The notes: generated by a model not told the origin, from the sequence alone. DNA of 64,000 bases from Ilumatobacter sp963746265 (GCA_963746265.1 CAVVAM010000013.1:186001-250000), one strand, 5' to 3'; positions 1 to 9,678 are shown, counted from the stretch's first letter. A program made the numbers and translations.

Positions 1-404
1 GGAGCGTGGTGGGCGCACTGGATCGCAACCGATCCGACGAACACACGGCCGACCGTCGAGTGGCGACGGGTGCCCACGACCAGCAGATCGGCATCCTTCG
101 CCGCCGTGATGAGACCGCCGCTCGGCGAGGCCGACATCACCGTCTCGCTGGTGAGGTCGATCCCGGCGGCGTCGACCTGGGACAAGGTGCCGTCGAGGGC
201 CGCTCGCGCGCCGGCCTCGATCTCCTCGTACGGGATGGTTGCCGCAACGCCGGCTCCGTAGCCGAGCCCGCCACCGACCGCGATCGGATAGGTCCAGGCG
301 GCCACCGCTCGAACGTGGTCATCGGCGCCAGCGAGCCCGAGGGTCCAGCGGAGCGCGTCGGCTGCCTCGTCCGAACCGTCGATACCAACCACGAACGTTC
401 CCAT
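1..404 (-). CDS. Universal stress protein (UspA family), C-terminus cut by window edge
   Basis: Reading the minus strand from the ATG at 404 gives an open frame running off the window start, 134 residues visible. It begins MGTFVVGIDGSDEAADAL, the typical first strand and loop of a Usp Rossmann-like fold. Near the end it carries LLVVGTRRHSTVGRVFVGSV, a near match to the Usp ATP-binding motif G-2x-G-9x-G-S/T; the second glycine is Arg here, so nucleotide binding may be altered. Usp proteins are cytoplasmic and induced by stress or growth arrest. The C-terminus and any second Usp domain lie outside the window. It is divergent from the MBL-fold gene at 609. The family call is secure; the physiological role cannot be given. 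Confidence 0.85.
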   Translation of the reverse strand, partial: MGTFVVGIDGSDEAADALRWTLGLAGADDHVRAVAAWTYPIAVGGGLGYGAGVAATIPYEEIEAGARAALDGTLSQVDAAGIDLTSETVMSASPSGGLITAAKDADLLVVGTRRHSTVGRVFVGSVAIQCAHHA

Positions 405-608
405 CACCCGACCGTATCCGACGCGCTCGACCGCCGCCTCGTGCAGTCCGGATTCGCGATACGGATCGCGATGGGACACGCCAGACCGGAAAGGGTAGCT
501 TGCCCGGCGTTGCCCCGCTCAGGTGCACTCGGCGCCCTTCGGCCGGATGTCCCGTCGGTCGGCCGACCCGGAGCGACGCCGCCCGATCGAGCATGATGGC
601 AAACCAGC

Positions 609-1746
609 ATGCGCGACCACGGCCACGACCACTCGCACAACGCCGATCACGCACGCCACGAGCGCTCTGACCCTCCTGGTCCACCACGACCGCACAAGCA
701 GGAGCAGGAGGATGCGTCGACCGAGATCACCGAGGTGGCGCACGGGATTCTGCGTAGTCAGTTGCCGATCGCCATGCCGGGTCTCGGCCATGTGAACTGC
801 TGTCTGCTGGAGGACGAGCACGGCGCGGCGGTGGTCGATCCCGGTCTTCCGGGTGACGAGTCCGAGCGAGCGCTCGTCGACCGCCTCGGCCGGGCCGGCT
901 ATCTGGTGGCCGACGTGCACACGATCGTCGTCACCCATTCGCATCCCGACCACTACGGCAGTGCGATGCGGCTCCGGCACGAGACGGGCGCCGACGTCGT
1001 CACCCACGAGACCTTCCGCACGATCTGGGAGGCTGACGCCCTCGACGACGAGGATTCGACGACACTGGCGATCAACTCGCCCGACGACCAGGCGGCCGCA
1101 CTCGAGCGCGACTTCTCACGACCGAGCCCGTGGGGCGGCACGTGTGCCCGTCCATCGCCGGAGTTCCTGGAGCGAATGCTCACAGCCGGCGAGCCGACCG
1201 GCGGGACGTTCGCGATCCCTGGGCCGACCATGCCACTCACCGATGGGCAAACGATCAAGCTCGCCCGGCGCGAATGGGTGGCGATGCACACACCGGGGCA
1301 CACCTACGACCACCTGTGCCTCGACGACCCGGACCACGGCGTCGTGCTCACCGGTGATCACGTGTTGCCGTCGATCGCCGCACATCAGCGGCCTGACACC
1401 CCAGCCCGATCCGCTCGCCGCGTTCTTCGCATCGCTCGGGCGGATGGAAGAACTCGATGTCGTGTCGATCGCGCTACCGGCGCACGGCGATCCCTTCACG
1501 GGCCTCGCTGGGCGTGCGCGCCACATCATCGAGCACCACGAGGACCGCCTCGACACGGTGCGAGGCGCCTGGGACCACCTTGCCGACGGCACGGTGCCGG
1601 ACTTCATGCGGGTCCTCTTCCAGAAACATCCATGGGGTGACATGGCCGAGAGCGAGACCTACGCCCACCTCGAACACCTTCGGGGGCTCGGCGAACTGAT
1701 CCGCACTGACACCGACGGCGTCGCCCGCTGTACACCGACGCACTGA
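609..1746 (+). CDS. MBL-fold metallo-hydrolase, frameshifted near 1378
   Basis: A metallo-beta-lactamase fold hydrolase split between two frames. The first part (from the ATG at 609) carries the metal motif THSHPDHYGSAM, then MHTPGHTYDH and LTGDHVLPSI. After about position 1380 the match continues one frame later (HISGLTPQPDPLAAFF, then LPAHGDPF) to the TGA at 1744. The net change is +1 (or -2) bases. All expected metal ligands (HxHxDH, later His, Asp of GDH, final His) are present across the two parts, so an assembly error or very recent mutation is more likely than an old pseudogene. The N-terminus is unusually His-rich (HGHDHSHNADHARH) and may bind metal or may lie upstream of the true start. 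Substrate unknown; family members include glyoxalase II-like and lactonase-like hydrolases. Confidence 0.8.
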
Positions 1747-1815
1747 CACCACCGCCGACGCCCGCTCGCTGTCGACGCCGGACACGAGGAGCGGGTACGA
1801 ACGACGACCGCCCGA

Positions 1816-1821
1816 TAGGTT
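1816..1821 (+). promoter_or_regulatory. Putative -10 hexamer TAGGTT (leaderless start)
   Basis: TAGGTT fits the actinobacterial -10 pattern TAnnnT and sits 7 bases before the GTG of the lipoprotein, so transcription would begin at or next to the start codon. The same hexamer occurs before the sulfatase gene. Confidence 0.45.
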
Positions 1822-1828
1822 CGCCGCC

Positions 1829-2755
1829 GTGCGCCGACGCCTCCCGCTGCTCCCACTCGTCCTGCTCCTGACGGCGTGCAGCGCCGGCGGCTCGGAATCG
1901 GCCGAGGGCCGTACGCCTGCGACGACGAGCCCGCCGACCTCCACGACCGGCGTCGCCCCGACCACCGCTGGATCGACCACCGCTGGATCGACCGCCGCGG
2001 CACCGGTCACGACGGCCGTGGGAACGACGGCGCAGTCGAGCGTGCCGGAAGCGACGGTGCTCGGCGACGAACTCGTCGGCCGGTGGGCCCACTTCGACGT
2101 GGTGGCCTACGAGGACGGCGATCTCAAGACGCTGATCATCAGCTACGGCTTCAACGACTTCTCGCACGTCGACGGTCGGATCGTCGATACCGCCGAATTC
2201 TGCTTCTCCGAACAGCGCACCGACCAGCCGATCGAGACGTCGCTCTCGGACGCGGCAACCCAGGCGATCAGGCCGCCGAGCACACCGGTCGAGGTCGACG
2301 TCGTCGACGGGACCCTGCGGGTTCGACGTGCGGCGACCCCGACCCCGGTGGGCATCCGGCTCGACGATCCCGCCAACGAGCCGCTCCCGACCGACCCCGA
2401 CGATGGCCGCATCGTCGACGACGACGGTGACGGCAAACCGGGGATCACGGTGACCATCCGAGTCACCGACGACCTCGCGGGCGAGCTCTACATCGCCCGC
2501 CGCGAGATCTTCGCCTACGAAGCGCTCCTGGTCGACCCCGACACGCTGTCGGGCATCGTCACCGACGACTCCGAGCAGCTCGTCATCGGAGCGAGCGATC
2601 CGATCTTCGCGGGCTCCGACGCCAACTGGGTCCAGCATCCCGACCTCACGAAGAGTCCGATCATCCTGGAGCGGGTCCAGCCGGACTGGGACTGCGAGCG
2701 CCTCGCCGCCGAACGCGACGAGCTCTTCCCGCCGACGCCCGACATCGACTGGTGA
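1829..2755 (+). CDS. Lipoprotein of unknown function
   Basis: A 308-residue protein starting at GTG 1829. It opens with a short positive segment, a hydrophobic stretch and a lipobox (LLLTAC, Cys near residue 17), so it should be exported and lipid-anchored. A Thr/Ser/Ala/Pro-rich linker (about residues 20-70) leads to a folded domain rich in Asp and Val with no motif I recognise. TAGGTT lies 7 bases before the GTG, suggesting a leaderless transcript. There is no convincing Shine-Dalgarno sequence. It stands alone between the MBL and sulfatase genes. Function unknown; the lipoprotein call is strong. Confidence 0.8.
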   Translation: MRRRLPLLPLVLLLTACSAGGSESAEGRTPATTSPPTSTTGVAPTTAGSTTAGSTAAAPVTTAVGTTAQSSVPEATVLGDELVGRWAHFDVVAYEDGDLKTLIISYGFNDFSHVDGRIVDTAEFCFSEQRTDQPIETSLSDAATQAIRPPSTPVEVDVVDGTLRVRRAATPTPVGIRLDDPANEPLPTDPDDGRIVDDDGDGKPGITVTIRVTDDLAGELYIARREIFAYEALLVDPDTLSGIVTDDSEQLVIGASDPIFAGSDANWVQHPDLTKSPIILERVQPDWDCERLAAERDELFPPTPDIDW

Positions 2756-2838
2756 TCTCGCCGGTCGACAGCGGATGCGCCGCGCGATCGAACCCGTGCT
2801 CGCGCCGTCGCCTGCAGTGTTTCGACCGGCTCCGGTCC

Positions 2839-2866
2839 TGAACGTTCGTTCAAGGACGGATAGGTT
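2839..2866 (+). promoter_or_regulatory. Sulfatase promoter: inverted repeat plus TAGGTT -10
   Basis: TAGGTT at 2861-2866 lies 6 bases before the sulfatase ATG and fits a leaderless -10. About 17 bases upstream, where the -35 would be, is an inverted repeat with arms TGAAC (2839-2843) and GTTCA (2848-2852) around GTTC. A repressor bound there would cover the -35. The regulator is not identified. Confidence 0.4.
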
Positions 2867-2872
2867 CGGGCG

Positions 2873-4402
2873 ATGACGCGTCCGAACATCGTCGTGGTGA
2901 TGGCCGACCAGTTGGCGCCGCACTTCACGGCGACGTACGGCCATCCCGTCGTGTCGACGCCACACCTCGACGCTCTCGCCGAGCGAGGAGCGCGCTTCGA
3001 CGCGTTCTACTGCCACTCCCCCCTGTGCGCGCCGGCCCGGTACACGATGCTCGCCGGCCGGTCGGTCAACTCCATCGGCGCCTGGGACAACGCCGCCGAA
3101 TTCCCGGCGTCGATCCCGACGGTGGCCCACCATCTCCAGGCCGCCCGCTACCGGACGATTCTGACCGGGAAGATGCACTTCGTCGGTCCGGACCAGATGC
3201 ACGGTTTCGAGGAACGGCTGACGACCGACATCTACCCCGCCGACTTCGCCTGGACCCCCGACTGGGACGCAGCCGACCAGCGGATCGACAAGTGGTATCA
3301 CAACATGGATCCGCTCCGGGAGGCCGGCCCGGCGGTCACCACCCACCAGATCGACTACGACGAAGAGGTCGGCTTCACAGCTCGCCGCAAGCTCCACGAT
3401 CTCGCCCGCGACGCCGACGAGCGCCCGTTCTTCCTCGTCGCCTCATTCATCCATCCCCACGACCCCTACGTGGCCCGACCGGAGTGGTGGAATCGTTACG
3501 ACGACGACACGATCGACCTCCCCGACCCGGTCGATGTGAGCGTGTTGGACGCGCACAGCCGCCGCGTGCGCGCCGGCATCCAGGCCGACACGGTCGGATT
3601 CACCGACGACCAGACGCGGGCGGCCCGACGTGGCTACTACGCCAACACCAGCTACGTCGACGACTGGCTCGGTCGCCTCGTCGCCACCCTGGAGGAAACC
3701 GGGCTCGCCGATTCCACCGTGGTGATGTTCACGGCCGACCACGGCGACCATCTCGGCGACCGCGGCCTGTGGTACAAGATGACGTTCTTCGAACGCTCGG
3801 CCCGCGTCCCCCTCGTCATGGCAGGGCCGGGCGTGGCGAACCGCACGGTCGCGAATGCGGCGTCCCACCTCGACGTGCTGCCCACGGTCATGGACATCGC
3901 CACCGACGGCGGTGACTGGCACGACACGGCTCCCGACATCGAGGGCCGAAGCCTCTGGCCGCTGGCGTCGGGCGACGACGACGCGACGTCCGAGGCGGTC
4001 GGTGAGTACACGGCCGAGATGACCTCGGACCCGATCTACATGATTCGCCGCGGCCACCTGAAGTACGTCCACTGCGACACCGACCCACCCTTGCTCTACG
4101 ACGTCGAGGCCGATCCCCTGGAGCGCACGAACCTGGCCGACGATCCGGAACACGCGGACGCCGCGGCGGGCTTCGCCGCACGAGTTCGACAGCGATGGGA
4201 CAGCGAGGCGATCCGGGCGCGGGTGCTGCAGTCGCAACGAGCCCGGCACGCCATCCATCGGGCGACGGGCCACACCGCAGGCCTGCGGTCCTGGGACCAC
4301 CTCCCGGCCAACGACGTCGCCAACCACTACGTACGCAATCACCGGGACGTCGTGGAAGCCGCTCTGCGCAGCCGACTCCGCGTCACCACCGACGAGCCAT
4401 GA
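2873..4402 (+). CDS. betC: Sulfatase, choline-sulfatase type
   Basis: A 509-residue type I sulfatase. The start MTRPNIVVVMADQL contains the first metal-binding Asp. CAPAR at residues 52-56 is the CxPxR signature whose Cys is converted to formylglycine. FIHPHDPY and FTADHGDHLGDRGLWYK supply further metal and substrate residues. The length and the ending, with PLLYDVEADPLERTNLADD followed by a long C-terminal extension, resemble choline sulfatases, which release choline from choline-O-sulfate as an osmoprotectant or sulfur source. No signal peptide is seen, consistent with cytoplasmic choline sulfatases. A formylglycine-generating enzyme is not in the window. The sulfatase call is certain; the choline substrate is inferred from overall resemblance. 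The converging SulP gene could handle the released sulfate. Confidence 0.85.
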   Translation: MTRPNIVVVMADQLAPHFTATYGHPVVSTPHLDALAERGARFDAFYCHSPLCAPARYTMLAGRSVNSIGAWDNAAEFPASIPTVAHHLQAARYRTILTGKMHFVGPDQMHGFEERLTTDIYPADFAWTPDWDAADQRIDKWYHNMDPLREAGPAVTTHQIDYDEEVGFTARRKLHDLARDADERPFFLVASFIHPHDPYVARPEWWNRYDDDTIDLPDPVDVSVLDAHSRRVRAGIQADTVGFTDDQTRAARRGYYANTSYVDDWLGRLVATLEETGLADSTVVMFTADHGDHLGDRGLWYKMTFFERSARVPLVMAGPGVANRTVANAASHLDVLPTVMDIATDGGDWHDTAPDIEGRSLWPLASGDDDATSEAVGEYTAEMTSDPIYMIRRGHLKYVHCDTDPPLLYDVEADPLERTNLADDPEHADAAAGFAARVRQRWDSEAIRARVLQSQRARHAIHRATGHTAGLRSWDHLPANDVANHYVRNHRDVVEAALRSRLRVTTDEP

Positions 4403-4762
4403 CCGGCACCGAGCGAGATGCGCCTTCGCCGCGGACGGAACAGGCGACTACCGGGCACAGCACCCCACTCGGTCGAGTCGTGCCATCATCCCACCACGTG
4501 ATCGACCAAGTCGGCGGGCCACGTCCGCGGACGTCGCCCACCTTGGCGTGTCTCAGCGGGAAGCTGATGGTCGGGACATGCCGAGCTCGACGGTAGTGGT
4601 CGCCTTCGACGCTCCGTACGGGTCGATGATTCCGTTGCGGAGCACATTGGTGATCACGGCCCGATGGATCGACGGGACGGCATGCTCGTGGGCATCTCGG
4701 TGGCGACAGGGCGAACGGCCACGAGCGGACGAGCCCGGCTGGCGCAAAGCCGGCCGGCGACG
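4403..4762. other. Intergenic region between convergent sulfatase and sulP
   Basis: About 360 bases with no gene I can support. Short open stretches on both strands (for example the minus-strand frame 4553-4747) look like chance. A palindrome at 4516-4539 is listed separately. Confidence 0.5.
4516..4539. terminator. Possible bidirectional terminator palindrome
   Basis: A perfect 14-base palindrome (ACGTCCGCGGACGT, 4521-4534) extends to a longer stem with one C-C mismatch. It lies between two convergent genes, where a shared terminator is expected. There is no T-tract, as is common in high-GC actinobacteria. Confidence 0.3.
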
Positions 4763-6493
4763 TCACGACGCGTCGCGCGCTGCGAGTACCGCGTTGACCG
4801 CCTCGTCGAGGTTGCCGTGCACATGGTCGGGTCCGAGACGTTCCAGCACTCGATCGGCATCGAGGACGGCGCGCACGCCGGGTTTGACCCGAGCCAGACG
4901 GACCGTCATGCGGCGCTCGGTTGCGATCCCGATCAACCGGTCGAGTTCACCGACACCCTGCGAATCGACGAAGTTGACACCGCCGAAATCGAGCACGACG
5001 TGTTCGATCGGCTCCCGCGCCGAGACGACGCGCTCACGCAACCGATCGCTCAACACCTCCGAGGTCACGAAGTACAAACCACCGTCGAAGCGCAGCACCA
5101 GCACACCCGGAAAGGTCTCACCGTCAGGGAAGTCGGTGAGCGATCGGAAGGCCGTGGTACCGGGCCGGCGTCCGAGTTCCGGTGTCGCCGGGCTGGCGTT
5201 GACGTAGACGAGCCATCCGAGCGACAGGATGATCCCGATCACCACACCAGCCAGCACGCCACCGGTCAGCACGCCGAGCAGGGCCATCACGGCGATCCAG
5301 AAGTCGACCCGGCTGACACGCCAGAGGCGACGCATCTCGGGGAGGTCGATCATCCCGAACACGACCGCGTCGATGATGATCGCCGCCAGCACGGGCGCCG
5401 GCAGGTCCGAGAACAACGGGGCGAACAACAGCAGCGTGAGGATCACGACGATGCCGGTGATCACCGACGCCATCTGTGTCCGCGCTCCGGCCGAATCGTT
5501 CAGCGAGCTCGCCGACAGGCTGGTCGAGACCGGCATCCCCTGGAACACTCCGGCTCCGATGTTCGACAACCCTTGCGCCACCGACTCCTGGTTCACGTCG
5601 ATCCGGTACGAGTGACGCGACGCGAAGAGTCGGGCGTCACCGGCGGTCTGGGAAAACCCGATCAGCAGCAGTGCCAGGGCGGCGACCGAGATCGTCGCGA
5701 AATGGTCGGTGAACACGCCGATTCCGGGCAACTCGGGCGTCGGCAGGCCACGCGGTACGTCACCGACCGTCGACACGCCCCGATCCGCGAGATCAAGCAG
5801 CCTGGATGCCACCAGGCCACCGACGACCAGCACCAACGCGCCCGGAATCTTGGGCGCCAGGAACCGCAGCACGAGGATCGCGACCAGTCCGACCCCACCG
5901 ACGACGAACGTCGTCGTGTCGAAGTCACCGAGCGAGTCGAACCATCGGGCGAACTTGCGCCAGGCGTTCTTCCCGGATGACTCCGTTCCGGTCAGCTTGG
6001 GTAACTCACCGATGACCACCTCGATCGCGGCACCGAACAGGAACCCGGTGATCACGGCCTTGGACAGGAACCGCGAGATCCACCCCATCTTGAACACGGA
6101 CAGCAGCACGAACAGCGCACCGGCCATCAGCGTCACCGCGGCGACCAACTGGGGAGCTTCGTCGCGCGGGAGACCGGACGTGACCACCGCGCTCGCCGCG
6201 ACCGCCGCCAGGGCGGAGCTCGGACCCGTCGAGACCTGACGGGATGTGCCGAACATCGCGTAGATGAGCGCACCGGCTGCGGCGGCGTAGAGCCCGTTCT
6301 GGATCGGAACGAGTGCGATCCCGGCATAACCCAGGGCCTTCGGAACGACCAGGGCCGAGACGGTCACCCCGGCGATCAGGTCATATCGAAGGCGCGCCCG
6401 GTCATATCCGGGCAACCACTGCGAGAACGGAACCAGTTCCGCCCACCGCGATGCGCGGTGCCGTTCGTGTTCCGTCGAGGCCGCCCCGGACAC
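4763..6493 (-). CDS. SulP family anion permease with STAS domain
   Basis: A 576-residue integral membrane protein. The N-terminal region (about residues 20-430) has many hydrophobic segments and the SulP signatures VSALVVPKALGYAGIA, GLYAAAAGALIYAMFGTSRQ and STGPSSALAAVAA, then FQGMPVSTSLSASSLNDSAGARTQ. The C-terminal 130 residues form a STAS domain (VVLDFGGVNFVDSQGVGEL) with the conserved Asp-Ser pair. Bacterial SulP proteins import sulfate, bicarbonate or dicarboxylates; the substrate cannot be read from sequence. It converges on the sulfatase gene, so sulfate is an attractive but unproven substrate. Full length and intact. Confidence 0.9.
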   Translation of the reverse strand: MSGAASTEHERHRASRWAELVPFSQWLPGYDRARLRYDLIAGVTVSALVVPKALGYAGIALVPIQNGLYAAAAGALIYAMFGTSRQVSTGPSSALAAVAASAVVTSGLPRDEAPQLVAAVTLMAGALFVLLSVFKMGWISRFLSKAVITGFLFGAAIEVVIGELPKLTGTESSGKNAWRKFARWFDSLGDFDTTTFVVGGVGLVAILVLRFLAPKIPGALVLVVGGLVASRLLDLADRGVSTVGDVPRGLPTPELPGIGVFTDHFATISVAALALLLIGFSQTAGDARLFASRHSYRIDVNQESVAQGLSNIGAGVFQGMPVSTSLSASSLNDSAGARTQMASVITGIVVILTLLLFAPLFSDLPAPVLAAIIIDAVVFGMIDLPEMRRLWRVSRVDFWIAVMALLGVLTGGVLAGVVIGIILSLGWLVYVNASPATPELGRRPGTTAFRSLTDFPDGETFPGVLVLRFDGGLYFVTSEVLSDRLRERVVSAREPIEHVVLDFGGVNFVDSQGVGELDRLIGIATERRMTVRLARVKPGVRAVLDADRVLERLGPDHVHGNLDEAVNAVLAARDAS

Positions 6494-6841
6494 TTAGACG
6501 ACCGCCGGCGCGAGCGGCGGCGAAGGGGTATCGGGTCCGTGCATGGACACATGCTGACACACGAGAGGCCGCCCGGTGGCCGGGACCGATCGGACCTCGT
6601 TCGACGTCATCGAGCCGGGTGGGCGACGCAGGACGTCGGTCGGCGCGTGATGTCGAGATCGCATCGCCGTGCTGGCAGCGCCGGGACCTGCTCGAGTGCG
6701 AACCGACGTCGAGACGTGCGACCGATATGGCGACCCCTCGTGCCGGCGACGACGTGCGCGACGTCGTACTCGACAGTGACGAGTTCGCGGATCGTCGCGC
6801 TCGCCTGACCATCCGCCGCCGAGCGGGGCGGAAAACCTACC
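6494..6841. other. Intergenic region between divergent sulP and capA-like genes
   Basis: About 350 bases that must hold the promoters of two divergent genes. No coding sequence is supported: frames open here have the Arg/Ala/Pro-rich make-up of chance frames. No clear operator or RNA was seen. Confidence 0.5.
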
Positions 6842-8005
6842 GTGTGGATCGTGGTACGCCGAGATCGGTCATTCGTTGATTTCCGGCAACTGACGGTGGC
6901 GATGCTGCTCCCCGCTGCGTTCGTGATCGTCGTGCAGACGCAGTCATCCGACAGCGGGGCGACCGGCTCGGTCGTGGAAGCCGAAGCAGTCGCGAGCCCC
7001 GTCCGAGCGGCCACATCGATCACGGTCGCCGTGAGCGGAGAGATCTTGCCGCATCCGTCGATCGTCGAGCACGCGAGCCGGTTCGGTGCGGCGAGCGGTC
7101 GCAGCTACGACTTCGCTCCCATCTTCGCCGACCTTCGATCGCCCCTCGGGGACGCCGACCTCGCGATCTGCCACCTCGAGGTACCCGTGGCGCCTCCTGG
7201 CACGGCACTGAGTGGGTACCCGTCGTTCGGCATACCCGCAGAAATCGGTGACGGCATCCACGACACCGGTTGGGATCGTTGTTCCACCGCCTCCAACCAC
7301 ACCAATGACAAGGGTACTGCGGGCGTCCGAGCCACGCTCGACGCGCTCGACGGCGCGCGGGTCGGACACAGCGGGACAGCGCGAACCGCCGGTGAAGCCG
7401 CGACGGTGCCGATCGTCGACGTCGGCGACGTCCTGGTCGCACACCTCGCCTACACATGGGGGTTCAACGGTACGCCGCCCGCCGAGTCGTGGATGGCGAA
7501 CGTGATCGATGCCGAACCGATCCGGGCGGACGCGGCACGGGCGCGGTCCGCGGGCGCCGCGGTCGTGATCGTCAGCCTGCACTGGGGCAACGAGTTCGAT
7601 GCGGTGGGGAGCGCCGACCAGCGCAGTCTCGCCGACCGACTACTCGCGTCGCCCGACATCGACCTCATCGTCGGCCATGGCCCTCACGTGCTGCAACCGA
7701 TCGAGACCTTCCACGGCAAGTACGCGTTGCTGAGTGTGGGGAACCTGGTGGCGAACCAGGGTCGCGAACACCCTTCCACCTACGACGGCGTCATCGCCCT
7801 CGTCACGTTCTCGCAGCAGGGCGACAGTAGGTACATCGCGGCAGCACCGGTGGTCCAACCGACATGGTACGACCGTGACGCAGGACGCGTTCGCCTCGTC
7901 AACCTCGCCCTGACCGACCCCGGGCTGGCCTCGCTGAGGTCCGACCTGACGGGGAGTCTCACGCGCACCAGAGCAGTCCTCGACCCATACGTCGCAGCGA
8001 GCTGA
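6842..8005 (+). CDS. CapA family protein (poly-gamma-glutamate/capsule-type metallophosphatase fold)
   Basis: A 387-residue protein. A GTG start at 6842 gives one hydrophobic N-terminal segment (about residues 19-33) that could be a signal anchor; an ATG at 6902 is an alternative. Motifs of the CapA fold follow in order: ICHLEVPV, SNHTNDKGTAGV, VSLHWGNEF, VGHGPHVLQPIE and LLSVGNLVANQG. CapA proteins belong to the calcineurin-like phosphoesterase group and take part in poly-gamma-glutamate or capsule synthesis and export. The genes for the polymer ligase (CapB/CapC) are not nearby, so the name describes the fold rather than proving a capsule. The family usually starts with a GD dyad; here it reads SGE, a possible loss of one metal ligand. 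Confidence 0.8.
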   Translation: MWIVVRRDRSFVDFRQLTVAMLLPAAFVIVVQTQSSDSGATGSVVEAEAVASPVRAATSITVAVSGEILPHPSIVEHASRFGAASGRSYDFAPIFADLRSPLGDADLAICHLEVPVAPPGTALSGYPSFGIPAEIGDGIHDTGWDRCSTASNHTNDKGTAGVRATLDALDGARVGHSGTARTAGEAATVPIVDVGDVLVAHLAYTWGFNGTPPAESWMANVIDAEPIRADAARARSAGAAVVIVSLHWGNEFDAVGSADQRSLADRLLASPDIDLIVGHGPHVLQPIETFHGKYALLSVGNLVANQGREHPSTYDGVIALVTFSQQGDSRYIAAAPVVQPTWYDRDAGRVRLVNLALTDPGLASLRSDLTGSLTRTRAVLDPYVAAS

Positions 8006-8343
8006 ATCAACTGTCCGAAGGACTCGACACACGACCGCCGGCTCGACGCTCATGGTCACTCCTTGACGCCCCGGGGTTCTTCGCCGCGCGGACGAACGTT
8101 GCGGCGATGATGCGCGCGTCGTCGGTGTCGCTACGCGGTTCGTCGATGGAGACGGATCATCTGCGCTGTCGCACGATGAGGAGCGAGGGTCCGGCGAGCA
8201 CCGTCGTGTGTGCGACCCGTACGATCGATGACGTCGGTGACGAGGATCCGGTGCCGGGCGACTGATCTGTCGGAGCAGTCGGAGCACCGGGGCGTCGGGT
8301 CCGAGGTCGCCCAGCCGGACGTGCAACCCAGCGACGACAGGGG
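8006..8343. other. Intergenic region between convergent genes
   Basis: About 340 bases between the capA-like gene and the minus-strand membrane gene. I see no supported coding sequence, repeat or strong hairpin. Confidence 0.45.
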
Positions 8344-9285
8344 TCAGGCGTCGTCGCGCCGGTCGTACTCGATCGAGATCGGAGCTGCACCTCGGTGCAG
8401 GAACGCAGTGAGGCCCGCACCGTGCTCGGCTTCCCCGTGCGGCGAGATGGGTGCGGGCCACCGCGTGGCCTCGTAGAGCGCGAAGCGATGGAGGTCGTAG
8501 CACGCGTTGACGAGATCACCGTAGATCCCGGCCGATCGCGTCATGCGCCGATAGGAGACGAGCGCGACCGCGACCGACAACGCGGGCAGCCACCAGACGA
8601 AGGGCGTCCAGACGATCGACAGCACCGACCAGGTCCATGTCTCCGCCCACTGGTCGAGGACCCGCCGGCTGCCGCTCACTTCGCTGCGCGCGTCCTCGGG
8701 CAGCACGAGCCACAGCCGAGGCCAACAGATGATCGCGTCGAGCCCGTAGCGTGTGCCGGGGCGCGCCTCGGCGGCCCGCAGCATGTTCCCCAGCTGGGTC
8801 GGCATCATGAGGTCGCGAACGGGCGGCGTGCGGCTCCTTCGATAGTCCAACTCGGACAGCTCGGTCTGCTCAGTTGCCGACAGCGTCGCCGTCTGTCGTT
8901 GCAGGATCAGCTCGCGCCAGCGAACCCCGTCGGCCTCGGACCGCCGCACCCACCGCTCGGTTCGAACACGCCGGACCGCTCCGAGCCAACTCGGCCAGTA
9001 GCCCTCCAGCGCACGGATGACCGCAGGAGCGGCGCTGCGGACGAGGACGCTCGAGGCGGCGAGGATCACGAGGGCGACGATCACGACGGCGCCCTGCTCA
9101 GCGGCGCTCAGATCGCGGACGTCATCCGCGAGCCCGTCGACGCCGTCGCTCCACGCCCCCTCACGGTGGCGGGCCCATCCCGCCACGCCCACGGCCCAGA
9201 ACACAAAGGTGGGCGTGAGGACCGTCGCGAACCAGCTGTCGACGAGCTTGCCGCCGATTCCGGTCCAGAATCCAGGCAGCATCAC
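8344..9285 (-). CDS. Membrane protein of unknown function in CHAT operon
   Basis: A 313-residue protein, last gene of the minus-strand CHAT operon. Its ATG overlaps the end of the preceding gene by 4 bases (9282-9285), so translation is probably coupled. Hydrophobic segments are seen near residues 20-40 (TPTFVFWAVGVAGW), 65-85 (GAVVIVALVILAASSVLV) and 225-250 (VWWLPALSVAVALVSY). Between them is a charged cytoplasmic-type region with WxxRSEADGxRWRELxLQR and DYRRSRTPPVRDLMMPTQLG. I do not recognise the family. Its place next to a CHAT protease-like gene suggests a membrane partner or target of that protein (inference). Confidence 0.75.
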   Translation of the reverse strand: MMLPGFWTGIGGKLVDSWFATVLTPTFVFWAVGVAGWARHREGAWSDGVDGLADDVRDLSAAEQGAVVIVALVILAASSVLVRSAAPAVIRALEGYWPSWLGAVRRVRTERWVRRSEADGVRWRELILQRQTATLSATEQTELSELDYRRSRTPPVRDLMMPTQLGNMLRAAEARPGTRYGLDAIICWPRLWLVLPEDARSEVSGSRRVLDQWAETWTWSVLSIVWTPFVWWLPALSVAVALVSYRRMTRSAGIYGDLVNACYDLHRFALYEATRWPAPISPHGEAEHGAGLTAFLHRGAAPISIEYDRRDDA

Positions 9286-9668
9286 GGTTCGGCGGCGTCG
9301 ATCGGTACGAGCGCGATGCCGTGATTGGGGCAGTTCGGCACCGGCTCGGCGACGTCGGAGCGTGGCCAGAGGTAGTCGCGATGCGGACAGCTGTACAGCT
9401 CGACTCCGGGAGGGATGGGTGAGCGACCTGGCAGCGGCTCGAACCCGCGGTCGCCGAGCAGCGCTGACGCCGGCAGCAGCTCGTCGAGGCGCGCCCGAGT
9501 GGGCTCCCGCTCGGCGAGCAGCGCGATGATCTCGTCTTCGACGGCGTCGCCCTCACCGAGTCGCGTCCGGAGCGCCGACAGGCGGGCGCCCACCTCCTCG
9601 CGGTCGTCGGGACCGAGGAGCTGCGGTAGTTCTCGGCTGATCGCCTCGGCGACCTCGTCGATCTCCAT
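9282..9668 (-). CDS. Small zinc-ribbon protein in CHAT operon
   Basis: A 128-residue protein. I chose the ATG at 9668 (MEIDEVAEAISREL); the open frame continues upstream but that part overlaps the CHAT gene and has chance-like composition. The N-terminal 85 residues are helical and acidic. The C-terminus carries YSCPHRD and, 13 residues on, NCPNHGIALV, a Cys/His arrangement that looks like a rubredoxin-like zinc site, although only two Cys and two His are visible. It lies 10 bases after the CHAT gene and overlaps the membrane protein gene, so the three form one operon. Possible roles are adaptor or regulator of the CHAT protein; this is inferred from context only. Confidence 0.75.
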   Translation of the reverse strand: MEIDEVAEAISRELPQLLGPDDREEVGARLSALRTRLGEGDAVEDEIIALLAEREPTRARLDELLPASALLGDRGFEPLPGRSPIPPGVELYSCPHRDYLWPRSDVAEPVPNCPNHGIALVPIDAAEP

Positions 9669-9678
9669 GGTCAACCTC

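Noticed and set aside
1..596. Plus-strand frame 6-596 as a gene
   Set aside because: The minus strand of 1-404 encodes a clear Usp domain; the plus frame is its mirror.
1604..3397. Minus-strand open frame of 597 codons
   Set aside because: Spans two convincing plus-strand genes (lipoprotein and sulfatase) and an intergenic gap; no domain recognised.
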